From: Cardinalis cardinalis
Lineage: Eukaryota; Chordata; Aves; Passeriformes; Cardinalidae
Direction of reading: 5' to 3'
Length of the DNA stretch: 64,000 nucleotides
NCBI GenBank assembly: GCA_014549065.1
Contig: JACDOX010000001.1
Location: forward strand, 6,778,694 to 6,842,693
In this document: in pieces, positions 37,301 to 50,940 of the stretch
Position numbering within the stretch: the first letter of the stretch is position 1
How the letters are laid out: every line of letters starts with the position of its first letter
Position numbers and translations under genes: made by a program
The notes under the pieces: generated by a model
Database searches by the model: none
The model's input: only the letters and a program-made list of their open reading frames with translations
What the model was told of the DNA's origin: nothing

Positions 37301-40300
37301 TAGCAATATAAAAAAAGAGAAAAAAAGAAAATAAGATATAAATCTTATACACTGAGTCACAATAGTGTACAATTGCCCATATCCATTTTTCTGACATGTT
37401 GCTGCATATTTACTTCACTCCTGTCTTTGGCAAGCCTTTTTATAATTTTCATGTATTACTCTATTATACCNCTGCTCCATTTTGCATGTCTACCTTCATC
37501 CACAAGCCCTTCCACAAGCTCTGCATTCTCTCCACTGCTGAAGTTGATCTGCAAAAGTCACTAGAATATTTCCTGTTTCATCATCTCGTTCTCCCACCTC
37601 ACTATTGTACTTTTGTTTTGTACTTTACAGTTATTTTAAACTGAGGGAATGATCAAGCCTAATTTTCTATATGATAACAGATCATTTTAGATTGTAGTGA
37701 AAAACTGCATGTATGTCTGTAAATGCAGATAATCAGGACTGACCAACCAGCTGCTATACTTAGTTTTTTGTTCCAGAGATGCACTTGGAAAATCAATATG
37801 GACTTAGATAAGGGATCAAAAAGGAGTCTGATATGAAATCCACTAAATCTATGGGAAGACTCCTACTAATTTTAAAAGTTTTGAAATATAGTCCTTCATA
37901 TGTTGTTCTGTTAGTTTTTAAAGCGTATTCTGAGAAAATTGCAATTTTGCTATTACAGAAACCTAAAATTTATCCATATAAAGTAAGCTAAAATTAATAA
38001 ATAATTTTTAAAACATCAGAAACTTTACTCAGCAGGAGAAAGGCTAGGAAAAATTAGAAAGAACAAATCTGTGCTTGCAAATTCATGCTTCTTTGAAGGC
38101 TGATGATAAAAACTTAAACAAAGCAAGTAACTTGTATCAAGGGAAGGTAGAAAATNAATTCATTTGAATTAAATTGAATTAATGCAAGGATGATGCTAAA
38201 AATCACGAAAAGTAAATTTTTACAAGAAGAAGCCCACAGTCCCAAATTATAGTCATAACACAGCATGACAAATCAACAAATCAACTGAACATCATCCAGA
38301 TCTTTGAGAACTTGGTAGCCAAGAGACATGACAGATGGTTGAATAACAAACACACAGGCATCTTTCTTCTGTTGTGAAGCAAAGATTTTTCCAAGATTTT
38401 GCAAAGTGTAGTGGTCTAATTTGCTGAATTAGTTTACCTCCTACATTTGGAACGTTCACAGCAAAGTAGAAAGGAAAGTTTGCCAATTTCAGAGCATTCA
38501 GATATTTTAAAACAAGATCCAGAGTCTCAAAGAGTTTTTATTCCCATTCTGCAAATGGAGAAGCTGANGAACAGATGGGTTGAGAGGGCTTCTTGTGCAC
38601 TGAGAAACTCCCCTTGAAACCAGTCAGTGGTGAACACAGAGGTGGTGAAAACAAGATTTCNCAGTAAAGCTGACTACTGGAATTAGAAATGAGATCTAAC
38701 AGCTCCCTCACTCTCATGTGTCACAATCCAGGTAAAATCAAATCTCTTTTCTCAAAATGAGAATCTGATATCTTTTCAGAGTCCATTCTCTGTCAATCAT
38801 TCCATGAAGTTTTACATCCCATAAGAGCACACACCAATCTGTTTCTAAAAACTAACAACTTTATCACTTATCTTTGCCATAGAAAGGTGAGANGGACCCA
38901 GTTTTGGAATGGGAGGGCTAATAAATTGCACTTTACAGAGATTTATATGCAATAAGATGTGGTTTCTGGCATCTTTGGAAGGACTATCACAGACCTGCAC
39001 ATCCCTTCTCAGCTGCTCANATTTTTCCCATTTCCTGTGATTTTGTTCTTTTCACCAACAATGGCAAGAATAAAGAAATCTATATGTCTGGAACCAGAAC
39101 TACAGTGTCCCTAATTNCCTATGCAGCCAACAGTGTGGGATGTCAAGCACATAAATCAACTATGCTCTTTATGTACTTTAAAATATATTGTCTGAATTTC
39201 TATTTACATTTGAAATTGTCTAAATAAAATGTTTTATGTTGGGTTTGGGAAAGGATTTTTCTGTAGGAGACTGTGGGGTTTTTTTCTATATGTTAGAGCA
39301 TTTTTTTAACNATATTAAAGGTAGATCGCTTTCAGAAACTCATGCTTGAGCAAGTGACTTATGCCAAACTTCTCAGAACTGGTTGCAGGCTAGAATAAAT
39401 ACCTCCCTGAAGGTCTACTCCATGTTTATTGAAGAATCTTAGAAGTACCATTTGAATTTGAAAAGTNATATTTAAATAAAAACAACCAGGAAAGATGAAC
39501 CAATGTGTATATTTCATAATAAAAAGCCATTTTATTCCCAAAGTTACTTTATTTTTAAAAATTTGAAATCAAACATGGTAATAATTTCATAACTCAAAAA
39601 GAAAGAAGAGTCAATTTTTCAATGAGAAAAATAATTTTCCATAAACTGTTTTGAACTAAACTAAGTGGCATTTTGGAACTAAATTTTCATGCTTTAGTAT
39701 ATGCATATCTTGGACTTCACTCTAACTTAATCAAGCAATTTATAGTCATGCCAGGTCTATCATTACCAAAAATGTAAATTACATGANAAATGAATAGCTC
39801 TTCTACTAAAAGAATACTTTTAACCCTTCTAGACTCCAGCTTAGCGTNATAATATTTTTGTATACTCACAACAAATAATTTTTTCTACCCTGAAAATTAT
39901 ATTTTTCTGAGTTTACATTATTATTCTTTAAAATATCTGTACTGAATAAGCTTATAAATGAATGCCACAAATAGTTTAACACATTTTTAGCTCAGTATGT
40001 AGTGATGAGAGAGTATCACTGAGCCTCTCTGTTGTGCTCTACTTGATGGGAAATGTGATAGAGGGAGAGCATAAGGTCTNTGCCCTCTAACCCTTTACTT
40101 CATCTTGAAGTGGTGAGTGCAAGCCCAAAGAAAACCTTCCTGNCCAGGGCAGGCAGGGAGACCTGAGTGCCAAGTTTTAGAGATGCCAAAACGTTCTGAA
40201 AATATTGAAGACTTCTGGGGATCATGGAGGAAAAGAAACTGGTGATATTTAGGNCAAGCTCATGTGCAGGCACTGAAGTTTGTCTGTAATTTGAAAATAT

Positions 40301-42832
40301 AAAAAAAGGTGAACTCATGAACAGANAACAATTCTGGCAGAGCTGTTCCAGTGCAAACCTGTTCTCTTTACATCCATACCAATGTAAACATAGAAAAGTC
40401 AAGATGGAAGTTACGCTGATATTAATCAGATTATGCAGAGGGCATTTTGGAGTTATGAGGCCTATGGATGGATCTGGAGTCTGCACAGTGTAGGGCACAA
40501 AGTAAAGGTGGAGATCTGAGTGCATGATTTTCTGCTTAGTTCAAGGTAAAACAATAAGCATCAGGAAAAAAGTGCCTACAGGAACTTACAATGAAGGTAA
40601 CTGAAATAAGCGTATAGAAGGGCAACAGGCTCTAGAATTGGATGCATGCTGATTTTGCTACAAGTCATTGTCTCTACAGAGAAGGTTAAGGACTACAGAG
40701 AATGCNTTTTTATACTTAATAATAACATTGGCAATAAAGTTTCTATTTCACATTCATGTCAAGACTAATTATATTCATAGTAGGGAAAAGGATGAAAGCT
40801 GACAAACTGCAGTTTGCAAATATCACAGTATATATCAGAGATATAAAAGCATTTCCAAAGTCATCTAGGAACTTCTATGAATGTGCATTTTACGTAGTAA
40901 TTTCAGCAGAAACTAATGCTAACTTTCCACAATTAGCTTTTGAAAACAACTGAACTACATACTACTAGCAAGGAAATTAAGTTTGAATCAGATAAATTAG
41001 NTATAAATTTAAATACATTTATTAAACAGAATTAAATATCTAACTGTTGAGTTTCATTCAAAATTAAAGCAACATCAATATAGTATGACATAATTTTCAA
41101 AGTCAATTAAGCAAATCCAAATTAAGGCTGTCTTAGCCCTAAGAAAAATAAATCCCTGTAGGTGTTCAATCTAATCTAAACGGTCATTTTCACACATTCC
41201 TTTCTTAATGGTATGTAGTTTGTTCTCTGGGCCTTTTTGCATTAACCCAGAAAGAATTTTAATAATGCATGAAAAATCTCAAGTCAGATCCAATATTCTT
41301 TATACAGGGCAAACTCCCAGAAGCTTAATAAATCACAAGGAATACTTGACTTATGATTCCAGAGGGTAGAAAATTAGCAACAGCTATGCCTCAGATTAAC
41401 AAATAAAAGAAAGGTTATTAACTAACAAAGAAATGNACTGAGTTAAAAACAGAAGCTTTAAGTTTATGCAGCAGTTCTGGCAAATATCAGTTTATACATT
41501 ACCAATTAAAAGCAGGTGGGACACACTCATTTTTTGTACTANGACATGTTCTACACTGATCTTTCATCTGAATTTGCTCTATGCTATTATGCTTGGAGAT
41601 TAAAGTATCTTTTACTTCAATATCAGCTACACATTTTTTTTCTTTGAAATTCCTTGTAAAAAAATCAGATTACCATCTTTCCCTAGAGAACTTTATCTTC
41701 CTTTTATTTACTGCTTTCTTTCAATTAGAGCTCTTTAATAGGCTCATCCAATACACAAAACTATCCAATTGACCTTTTAAAGGAAGATCAATTTTTATTT
41801 CTCTTACATTATTGCACAACTAAAATGCTGTTTACAGCACTTCATGTGAGATCAGAATTACTTGTAAATAAAGAAGCAGAGCTGTTGCAAGTCAAAAGGT
41901 TTAAACGAACAACAAACATACAAATGTGTCTCTCAAATGGGACTTGAGAGAACTTTCAAACTTGTAAATAAATTTATCAGTTACATTTCCTTTGTGTGTC
42001 CTAAATAAGTAGTGAACAAAGCAGAGAGCATCNCTGCCTAACATTGCAAATTCATGATCTACTCTAGTCTCTCCCTACTTAATCAATTTCTTATCAAAAA
42101 TAGTTACATTAAAAAGTAATTAATATTTTTAAAGTAAAATTCCTTAGGTAATTTCCTCATGGAATTCTTTACAACTCTAATGTACATCCATTTTTAAAAG
42201 CTACAGTTACTTGCAGCCCTTCAGTAAATTCAATATGCAGAGAAATAGTTTCAAAACTCTACCATGTCCCCCTCAGGCATCCCACAGCAGCTTCTAAACT
42301 CTCTTTACAGTTATGAAATTCACATACCATTTTCCATTTTCTCTTTGAAGTGCACTCACACAAATAATGACCTCTGAATTTCCCAATGTTTCTTCTCTAA
42401 TGTGGGGAAACCAAATTAATTCAATAAATTTATTTTGCAGAACTTCTGCTTATAAATATNCCCTGGATTTTCTCACATCACTCAGTGAAATGGAGTGAGT
42501 GCTTTGTTGTAGCTCTAGAACTTTCTTCAGAGAAATAGCTTAAGGAGTTGTTTTCCTGTCTACATTTTGTTAATCATGTGTTTTTGTATATAGAAAAGGC
42601 TTATGTAAGTAAGTGTTTCATTTAGGTACACAAGCTCCAAAAAAAATCTNTTTAAAGTATGTCCTTTTTTTCTTGTTTAAAGTCTCTTCATATTTTAATA
42701 TTTTTTNAATACAATTACAATTGTTCAGAAAATGCAAATTTTTTTGCAGGCAAAATATGAGCTTATTTATATCCTCACTGTCACAGGAGAAAAAAAATTC
42801 TAATACAACAGAAAAGATAGATGTAGAGTCAC
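34313..42832. other. Intergenic DNA, no gene recognised
   Basis: AT-rich non-coding DNA. The longest frame, 40100-40525 on the minus strand (141 codons), has no domain signature and is broken by Ns. A (CAG)6 run and several T or A tracts (34.53, 35.24 and 37.31 kb) are the only simple repeats of note. Stretches at 34.79-34.93 and 41.00-41.11 kb are non-repetitive and rich in ATTA motifs, as conserved non-coding elements often are, but that is untested. Confidence 0.6.
36863..36880. repeat. (CAG)6 trinucleotide repeat
   Basis: Six uninterrupted CAG units lie in a short GC-richer patch (36840-36950). No open frame of known family uses it. Confidence 0.9.
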
Positions 42833-43200
42833 AGAATCATAGAATAGTTCGGGTTGAAAAGGATCTTCATGACCATCTAATTCCAACCTCCTTGTCACAG
42901 GGAGGTGACTTCCACTACAGGTTCTCAGAGCCCCATCCAGTCTGGTCTTGAGCATTTCCAGCTCCTCTGGGCAACCTGTTCCAGTGCCTCACCACCCTCA
43001 CAGTATAGCATTCCTTCCTAATATCTAACCTAAACCTACTTTCTTTGAGTTTAAAGCCATTCCCTTCTGTTTTATGCTATAGTACCCTCATCAAAAGCCC
43101 CTTCCCCACTCTCCTGTTAGTCCCCTTCTAAGCTCTCCCAGAAGCCTTTTCTTCTCCAAGCAGAACAACCCCAACTCTCTCAGCTTGTCTNCGTAGGAGG
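42833..43200 (-). mobile_element. CR1 retrotransposon 3' fragment
   Basis: The plus strand starts TCACAGAATCATAGAATAG, the reverse complement of the CR1 3' end with its 8-base ATTCTATG-type terminal repeat. It continues GGGTTGAAAAGGATCTTC and then the typical antisense ORF2 end (CTGGGCAACCTGTTCCAGTGCC; ACCCCAACTCTCTCAGC). About 370 bases survive, so the copy is strongly 5'-truncated. It has no coding capacity. Confidence 0.9.
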
Positions 43201-46082
43201 CAATTGTAAAATTGAAAAATTAAATATTTCCTCCCAGCAAAATACACTGCATTCATGTCTATTGGATTNCAGTAAGCAAATTTCTAATATGAAAGTCAAT
43301 TTTTCCAGGTTTCACTTCACTCTGTCATGAGCCGTGAAGCAGTATTTCAGCAATTCAGTCACAGTAACATTGATATCATCTCTGCTGNTATGAGAGGGAT
43401 CAAAAAATCATTAGCACTTCTATTAAAGGTCTTTTAATCATATTCTTCTCTTGACATATCTGCAGTAGCATGTGTCANCCCTAGAAGTTAAGCCATGGTA
43501 TTTTCACAGCCTGGCAGCTGGAAGTTTTCAGAATTATCTGGTACTCAGTCTGCCTTATCCTAAGAGAGGAAAGTATTTTCACTTGTTACGCTCTCTTCTT
43601 GCAAGTTCTTCATTGCAAAATCCACAAAAACATAATGCTAAATCATCTGGCTGAAAAAGGTGCATTCAGATTTTTCCCTCTCGTGTTTATTTTTTTTCGT
43701 AACATCATATTTTTACTTAAACCTTTATAAATGCTTGTTTTCTCACCCATGATTTCATGCTATTAATAAAAGGAACCACAAAATTTAAACCGAAACATTT
43801 TATTTCNCTGAAGTGCCAGCTGTTCTTACATATGTAATAATTGCAGATTGCCTAGGCAACCTGCATAACTATGCAAGACAAGATAAGTCCTCTGGCTCTG
43901 ACAGCTTGCACATAATCCCTTTCTTTTTTACATAGAGCAGCAGAGATCCTTGCATCCCTGTGATACCCTGCCCTCACTTCACCTTCAGTACACGAGGCTG
44001 ATGTGCCTCTTCAGACTGCTCTAGCAGGCAGAGGTGGGATGTGCAAGCCTCCCACAGACAGGTGAGAGTGGTTCTGCCTCTGTTTCCCCCAGAGNAAACC
44101 TGAGCCAGTGATCCCAAACAGACTGAATATGCTCCAGCTTCCACTCCAACAAATTATGACAAGCCCACCATACATCTCTAACTTCAGTGGCTTGTTCAAT
44201 AGGGGGAAATCATTTGGAAGTTTTCCTTTCCAGATTNAGCCCTTCCCCAGGTCCATTCTGGGGGAAACTGCTGGTAAGAAAACCAACTGGCAAGTTTGTT
44301 TGTACAACCTTAAGCTACATGTTTCTTTCTGCAAACTGACAGTAGCACAATGCAATATTTTTCATACTGATTAGTTAGCTGACAAGTAATATTCCTCTGA
44401 TTTTTAGCCTATATGTAAGCACCAACAAGTCAGCTTGATTTNTTTTCATCTCATTTTTAACAAAATTTTAAATTCTACTCCAAAAGTAAATCCACTTTCT
44501 AAATAAAGCAGATAATCATGAGGATGACAGAAACAAATAGCCACCCAAGCAAACTGAATCCAGTTGAATTGAAGACCACAAATGTGTGGTCAGGTGGAGG
44601 CAGATTTGAGCAGTGGCTGATTTACCACACCCTGGTACGAATTTTAACGACAAAACATCTTGATTTTCAGTGTGGCATTGGCTTTAAAAGTCTCTTACCT
44701 TTTAGTTGCACAGTTATAACCATTTTTTCAGTAGGAATGTATCACATTTGTGTATTTAGAATTTTTCCAGAAGAAAAAATAACATCCTAATATTTTCAGT
44801 GTGATANTAAAAAAAAAGCAAGAGATAAGTATAGAAAATAAACTCCAGTATAAGTAGTTATGCTTGTCTTTAGCATTCATTGCCAACAGTTGAGATAAAT
44901 TCAACACAAATCAAAATTAGCAACTTACAGTACTAAATTACAGCAATCTAGGATGAACTACTCAGTACAACAGAGATTAAATTCAACTGTTCTTGCAAAA
45001 TCATAAATTCATCTAGATTTCATATTTTATTTAGGAAAAAAAACCAAACAGCAAAGTTTTCAAATCCTGAAGAAAAATTTTAGAAGTTTAATTATACTGG
45101 AAATGTTCTCAGAAGTCTGTGAATTACTTTTCAGTCCAGGACTTCGAAATATGCTCATCATAGTGCTCTCTCATNTTCCACTCTCTTTGNCTATTTGGAG
45201 GCCTCATTTTGGCTTTGGTGGGGTTTTACNTTTATCCTTGAGTAGGGTTGGAAGTTTATCATTAAAAGGCATGAAAGGGTTAAGAGAAACTGAACTATTG
45301 CCTCCACCAAATCAGCATCCCAAGAATACTGATGGTGTGGATCATGGATGAAAGTGCCCAAGTAAGGAACAGNCAGAAAAGATTGTAGCTAGCACAGCCA
45401 ACCCTTAGCAGAAAAAAGTGCTACATTAAAGCATAAATAACTGCTTGAGCAAGAGACACTTGTCAGGAGAGAGAAATTATCATAATGGATAAAGATGAAA
45501 AAAACCCAACATTCTGGCATAGAAGCTGAATAAAGAAATGAGTCAATGTCATTACAGTTATAATACCTATAATTCAGCATGAAATGTAATTTGAAATATA
45601 TAAGCCTGGGGAAAAAATACCAGGATAAATTTTTTTTCTAGCATTCTGGATAAGTTATTGGCAAATTCGAAATCCGAGTGGCAAAACTAAAACAATAGAC
45701 AGTCATTTTGTCACTATCGGGAGGTCATTTTTGAGGCGCCTCTAATTTTGTTACATCTCAGAAATCCATAAAAACCAGCNCAAAAAAAGTCAAGCAGGTT
45801 AAAAGTGGTTTTGAATTAGTTTATTAACATGTCATATGCTACTTTAACATAGTTTCATGACTGGAGATTCACGGTGGTTTAGATGAATACAGAAAAAATT
45901 TAAGATTCTCAGTCTCAGTATCTCTGTTCTGGTACTGAACTACAGGTTTGTGTTTAAGGTGTTTCTNAGCAGNNGTTTCTTACNAGCTCTTGGTTTTGCT
46001 ANNTTTAGCTCCCAAGAGTTTGCCAGTCATTCTTTGATAATCTTTCGGTTCCCCAANCATGTAAATTTTTTAAGAGCAAATA
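43201..46082. other. Intergenic DNA, no gene recognised
   Basis: Non-coding AT-rich sequence with no identified element. A 10-base palindrome GAGGCGCCTC lies at 45733-45742 in an otherwise AT-rich context. At 45.96-46.06 kb there is a cluster of about seven Ns, as seen in interspersed repeats elsewhere in the window. This may mean an unrecognised repeat abuts the next CR1 copy. Confidence 0.55.
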
Positions 46083-46365
46083 ATCATAGAATATGCTGAG
46101 TTGGAAGGGACCCATCAGGACCATTGAGTCCAACTCCCTGCCCAGGACATCCCCAGGAGTCACACCATGTGCCTGAAAGCATTGTCTAAATGCTTCTTGA
46201 GNTNTGTTCAGTTTGGTGCTGTGACCACTTCCCTGGAGATCCTGTTCCNAACCATCCTCTGAGTGAAAATCCTTTCCCTGATATCCAGCCTAAACCTCCC
46301 CTGACTCAGCTTCACACTATTTCCCTGAGTCCTTTCACTGGTCACAAGAGCAAAGANATCAGTAC
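46083..46365 (-). mobile_element. CR1 retrotransposon 3' fragment
   Basis: The plus strand begins AATCATAGAATATGCTGAG and continues TTGGAAGGGACCCATCAGG, GAGTCCAACTCCCTGCCC and AGCCTAAACCTCCCCTGAC, the antisense of the CR1 3' UTR and ORF2 end. About 280 bases remain. The close match to the usual pattern suggests a fairly young subfamily compared with the copy at 42.8 kb. Confidence 0.92.
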
Positions 46366-49300
46366 AAAAGATGGCAGAGCAGCTNCTGTATGAGGTACTT
46401 GGAACTGCTCATTATAAACCTCAGTGTTTTCAGTGTAGTCTCAGTATCCTTGTTCAAAAGCAATTCCCATTTTTAAAAAGCATTCATCCCTATCCTTTNC
46501 GTGAAAGTTCAGTAGAGTCTACAGAGCCTACAGAGAACACTCTTCTAAAGGAAAGAAGAATATTTATATTCAACTGCAAATAGAGGTGTCTCTGATTTTC
46601 AGTTATCTACAATACATCAAAACCATGATTTCCATCAGCTTACCTATATCCTTGTCTCCACATTTGCATCTGCCCATCTGACAGTGAGGTAAGGAATACA
46701 AGATGTGTTTTAAGTCCTGCATTCCTAAGGAAGTTATCTCAAAAAACTGTCCAGTTTCTATTGGCTACCTTCTAATTCTTCACCCCAGAATTCTCATATA
46801 CTGGATGAAGGGTAAGCCCCTTGTGAGAGATGATATCAAACTAAACAATGAAGGTCCACAGCATGCCAACAGAAGACTTCAGGGTCACCCAACANGTTTC
46901 TCCAGCCATTTCAATGTTCAGAAAGGTCAAAGTTCACACACACAGCCCTTCTGAACTGCTGCATGCACTTACAATGTATGGCAGAAATGCCTGCAGAAGA
47001 ATCCAAAATTTCAATAAAATTATGCAGTTTTGAAGGTCTTTAAAAAAAAAAGGAGAATGGCAAAGTAAATAACTCATCAGCATTTGGAAGCATAAACACC
47101 AGAAGGAGCCCTGAAGGAGATGTGTCTTACTGAATTTTAAACAAATATCAAGGTAGGTAACTTGCATGATAAACACACTGAAATTTGATTTCAGTAATTT
47201 ATTAAATCAGCAAAACCATATTTGTTTATCTCAATTACCAAAATTGCATANCTTGCCATGCTGTTTTCTAGCGCCATTTCAGTCTCAAACATGAATTATG
47301 GAGGTGAATTTCAGTTGTTTGCTCAAATGCTTTTGTACCACAGTCTAACACACAGAATATATGCTCCCTAAGTTTTCTGAGCAGAATTAAGGTTATGCAA
47401 ACACAACACTCACCATATTTTCTCCCATCATATGATGGATATATCCTTACAATCACTTCCAGTTCTAACAAAAGTACTTAGTTGGACTGCCTACAAAAGA
47501 ACCACCAGACTTTAAATCACCAGCTCTGTCTTCTAGGAGCCCACCTGAACCCCATCACTGCAGTACCCAAGTCACACACAACTACCATGTGTCGAAAGGG
47601 GCTTTAACACACTTTTTCTCTAGGTGTCTCTCATATTAAGTCCTGGTTCACACTTCTGACCATTAACCATGTATCCCAGGCAGAGTTCCTGCTCCAACCT
47701 GCTCAGAACTGTACTAAGGCAGCTCTTCAGCCACAATTACAGCTGTGAAATTACTTTAGTCCTGTAGACCATCTTTGTAAAGATATAAGATATGCCTTAA
47801 ATGCTGCTTTAAAAAAATACTGGCACCCAACTCTTTCAGGGAGTCAGCTGCATTAGCATTTCCACATTAATCTTGCTTGAAACTACCTTGCAAATTTTGC
47901 CTACCTGATCTCTTTGATCTCAAAACAAATACCTGGGACAGTTTTTGGAAGCAAGCTCCAGTTTTCCAAATGNTGGTTCAGGGCACCTGCAGGACTATCT
48001 TTCACTCTTGGAGCTGTTAATTGAAGAGTTATACTGTAAGCTTTATAAGGGAGCAAAAAATTACCAGCTTTTTACTCTTTTCACAGCCAGTTTCCACCAA
48101 TGGAAGTTTCCCATAGATACTATTTATCTTCNCTTAAATTTATTAAAGCAAATTAACAATATTGTGTGGAATAGAGTTAGCATCTGCACATTCTTTTATA
48201 CCCAACACCCTGAGGTTTGGCATATGATACCTTGAAACATCAACTCTTACACTAAGCCTCAGATCAACCAAAATATTACCTACATGAACTCATATTAACA
48301 AAGCAGAGGGTAAGAAAATGAAGAGCTGTAAAAAGAGAATAGCTCTTTTCAGCTGAAAGCAGCTACTCAAGCTGNCTGAAAAACAATTCAATTTGTAACA
48401 ACAAAACCAAGACAACTTGAAAATGTTAAGAGAGGTAAGGAAACATCTTCAAATGCAAACCTGAAAAGCCTCCCATGCTTGGAAAGACACTCATCCAGCT
48501 GGTTCCCTGCTTGAGTTCCTTCTCCAGCAGAGCTGCAGGACAATTTTTGGCAGTGCTGTCATGGCCTCTTCTGCTTCACACCACTAGTGGCCTTGGTGTT
48601 GGGTCTAACACAGCAGCTCTGATGTGTTGTCATCTCNTTGCAAAACCTCCCATACCTTCTTGGTGATTTCTCATGGGCATCTCCTCACAGCACTGACTTC
48701 TTCTTCACAGCACAGCCAACAAACTCCATCTCTCTCCTCACCCACCTAACCCCCTCTTTTTTAGCACTTGTCTTCTTATTGGACACAATAAGAAGCTGTG
48801 GCCTATTAAGAGAGGCCTGTTGCTAATCTTTGGTGATTAGTATAGCTGCAACTCCTCAGGGGTGAGACTACCTTCTGCACCACTTTCTTACATTCTATTC
48901 CTCCACACTGATGCTGCCTGGGCAGGGCCCATTTTCTGAGGAACCCAGCTAAGAGGCTGTCCTGCCTCCACAGCAAGAACATACCTTGTCTCAAGCCCTC
49001 CATGCAGATCATCTCTACCATGGCATGAACCATTCCTGGGTCTCACATCTATCCAGAAGTGAGGTTTGTACAACTCAAAATGAGTGCCAAAATGTTTTGT
49101 TTCAACCAGAGATGAAGCCACTGCCTAGGAAGTGGAAGATCCACACTACATTCCATGAACACCCCTTCTCAGCCATACTAAATTTTCTCCCCTCCTNCTT
49201 TTACTCATCTCTGGTAGGCACCTAAACTGCAGCCGTTCTGGAGGCTGTTGTGTTTGTTTTCACTGAAAATTCACCCTAAGAAACCTCCCCTGGAAAAGTT

Positions 49301-50307
49301 TTATTAAAGCAAANTCATTGAAAAAGAATTTCAGTTTTGACAAAACAATACTTCCCAGTCATGACTACAACTCTCACAGCAGCATCCTAGGGCATCATTG
49401 TATCCTAGTTACTGGGATGTGGTGAGCTCTGTTTGCTGTTTACAAAAATAAAAGCACAGGCAGGAACTTTTTCTGACAGCTGTCAAAATTAGCAATAAGC
49501 TCTAGTTTTCAGTGAAGAAGGTTTCTGGCAAGCTGTCAACCATAAAATTGAAAATCAGAAAGAGAATATTTATCAGACATGAAAAAAAAGTGTAGCATTT
49601 AAGCACATGCTTAATGGAAGGCTTGGTTTCACTGCATACGGCTCATCTGTGTGGAGGAGAAACAAACAGAAAACTTGTATCTGCTTGGGAGAGAAGGAAG
49701 GGAAGAGATTAGCTGACAAGGGGGAAAGCGCTGAGAGAATTTGCAGGAAGGTCTAACACACCCAGTTTAACTTGTTTATTAAGTTGGGAAATTCTGGATA
49801 TAGCTCCCAGTCAAAGCCCTTTTTTATCTGCCTTTTCTGCACATCTACAAGGAAATTCACTTTACACTTGCTACACAAGTTATTTGTCTCCACTGAGGAC
49901 AATGAAGAATGTTGAACTGGAAAATATTTCATCAAAACCCACAAAAGTTTGTAGTATTCATCATGTCAAATCAGAGTGTTGCTCTTGTAAAATCATCTTT
50001 CTACCACAGAGGCAGTGACTCTGCAGAAAATCACCACACTTCTGAAACCATCACACATATCAAACAGCACATTTAACCTCCTAATTTCTCACTGACTTTC
50101 AACACCAGGGGCATTTTGAAGCATGACATCAGATAATAGTTTTCTAGAGTTGGTAACTAGNAGGAACATGTACTGATATAAAGGGCCTTCACACTGAGAG
50201 CATGCAATAGGAATATATGCAGGGTTTACAAATGACAATCCAGATGAAAGGAATCTAAGACCAGTTAAGGAAAAAATCATTTATTCTCATATGAATCCTT
50301 CTTTAAT
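46366..50307. other. Intergenic DNA; possible unclassified repeat at ~48.5-49.1 kb
   Basis: No gene is recognised. The stretch at about 48.48-49.05 kb is richer in C and in pyrimidine blocks (CACCCACCTAACCCCCTC near 48.74 kb, then a TTATTGGACACAATAAG segment). It reads like a dispersed avian repeat I have the impression of having met before, but I cannot name it or place its ends. The rest is plain AT-rich sequence. Confidence 0.4.
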
Positions 50308-50940
50308 GCCATAGAAACACAGTATTTTAGAATGATTTGGGTTGGAAGGAACATTAAAGATCATCTAGGTCCAACCCTTCTGCCATGGGTAGGGAGACCT
50401 TCCACTACACCAGGTTCAGAGCTGCTCAGAGCCCCATCCAACCTGGCCTTGAACAGGCCCAGGGAGGGGGCATCCACAGATTCTCTGGACAACATGTTCC
50501 AAAGCCTCACCACCTCCACAGAGAACTTCTTCCCAATACCTAATATAAACNGACTCCTTTTCAGTAGCCATTCCCCATGTCCTTGTAAGAAGTCCCTCCT
50601 CACCTCCCTAGCAGACCCACTTTAGGTATTGGAAGGCTGCCCCAGATCCTTCTTTTTCCCAGGCTGAGCAGCCCCAACTGTCTCAGCCTGTCCNCATAGG
50701 AGAGGTGCTCCAGCCCTCTCATCATAGTCATGACCCTCCTCTGGAGTCNCTCCAACAGGTCCACATCCTTCTCATGCTGGGACCCTAGAGCAGGATGCAG
50801 TCCTTCAGGTGGGGGAGAGGGGTTAGAATCACTCTCCAGATGGGGAGAATCACCTCCCTCCACCTGCTGACCCCTCTCTTTCCGATGCAGCCCTGGATAC
50901 AGTTGGCTTTCTGGGCTGCAAGTGCAGCCAGAAGGTGGGG
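50308..50940 (-). mobile_element. CR1 retrotransposon, 5'-truncated, with ORF2 C-terminal remnant
   Basis: The 3' end is at the left (ATAGAAACACAG, then GATTTGGGTTGGAAGGAAC). Minus-strand translation of 50361-50603 gives the conserved CR1 ORF2 end (VVRLWNMLSRESVDAPSL, then FKARLDGAL). Translation of 50600-50950 gives RRVMTMMRGLEHLSY and LRQLGLLSLGKRR. These are in different frames with Ns and a stop between, so it is a dead copy. About 630 bases survive. Confidence 0.93.

Noticed and set aside
40100..40525. 141-codon minus-strand frame
   Set aside because: No family resemblance, four Ns, no promoter or splice context. Treated as chance.
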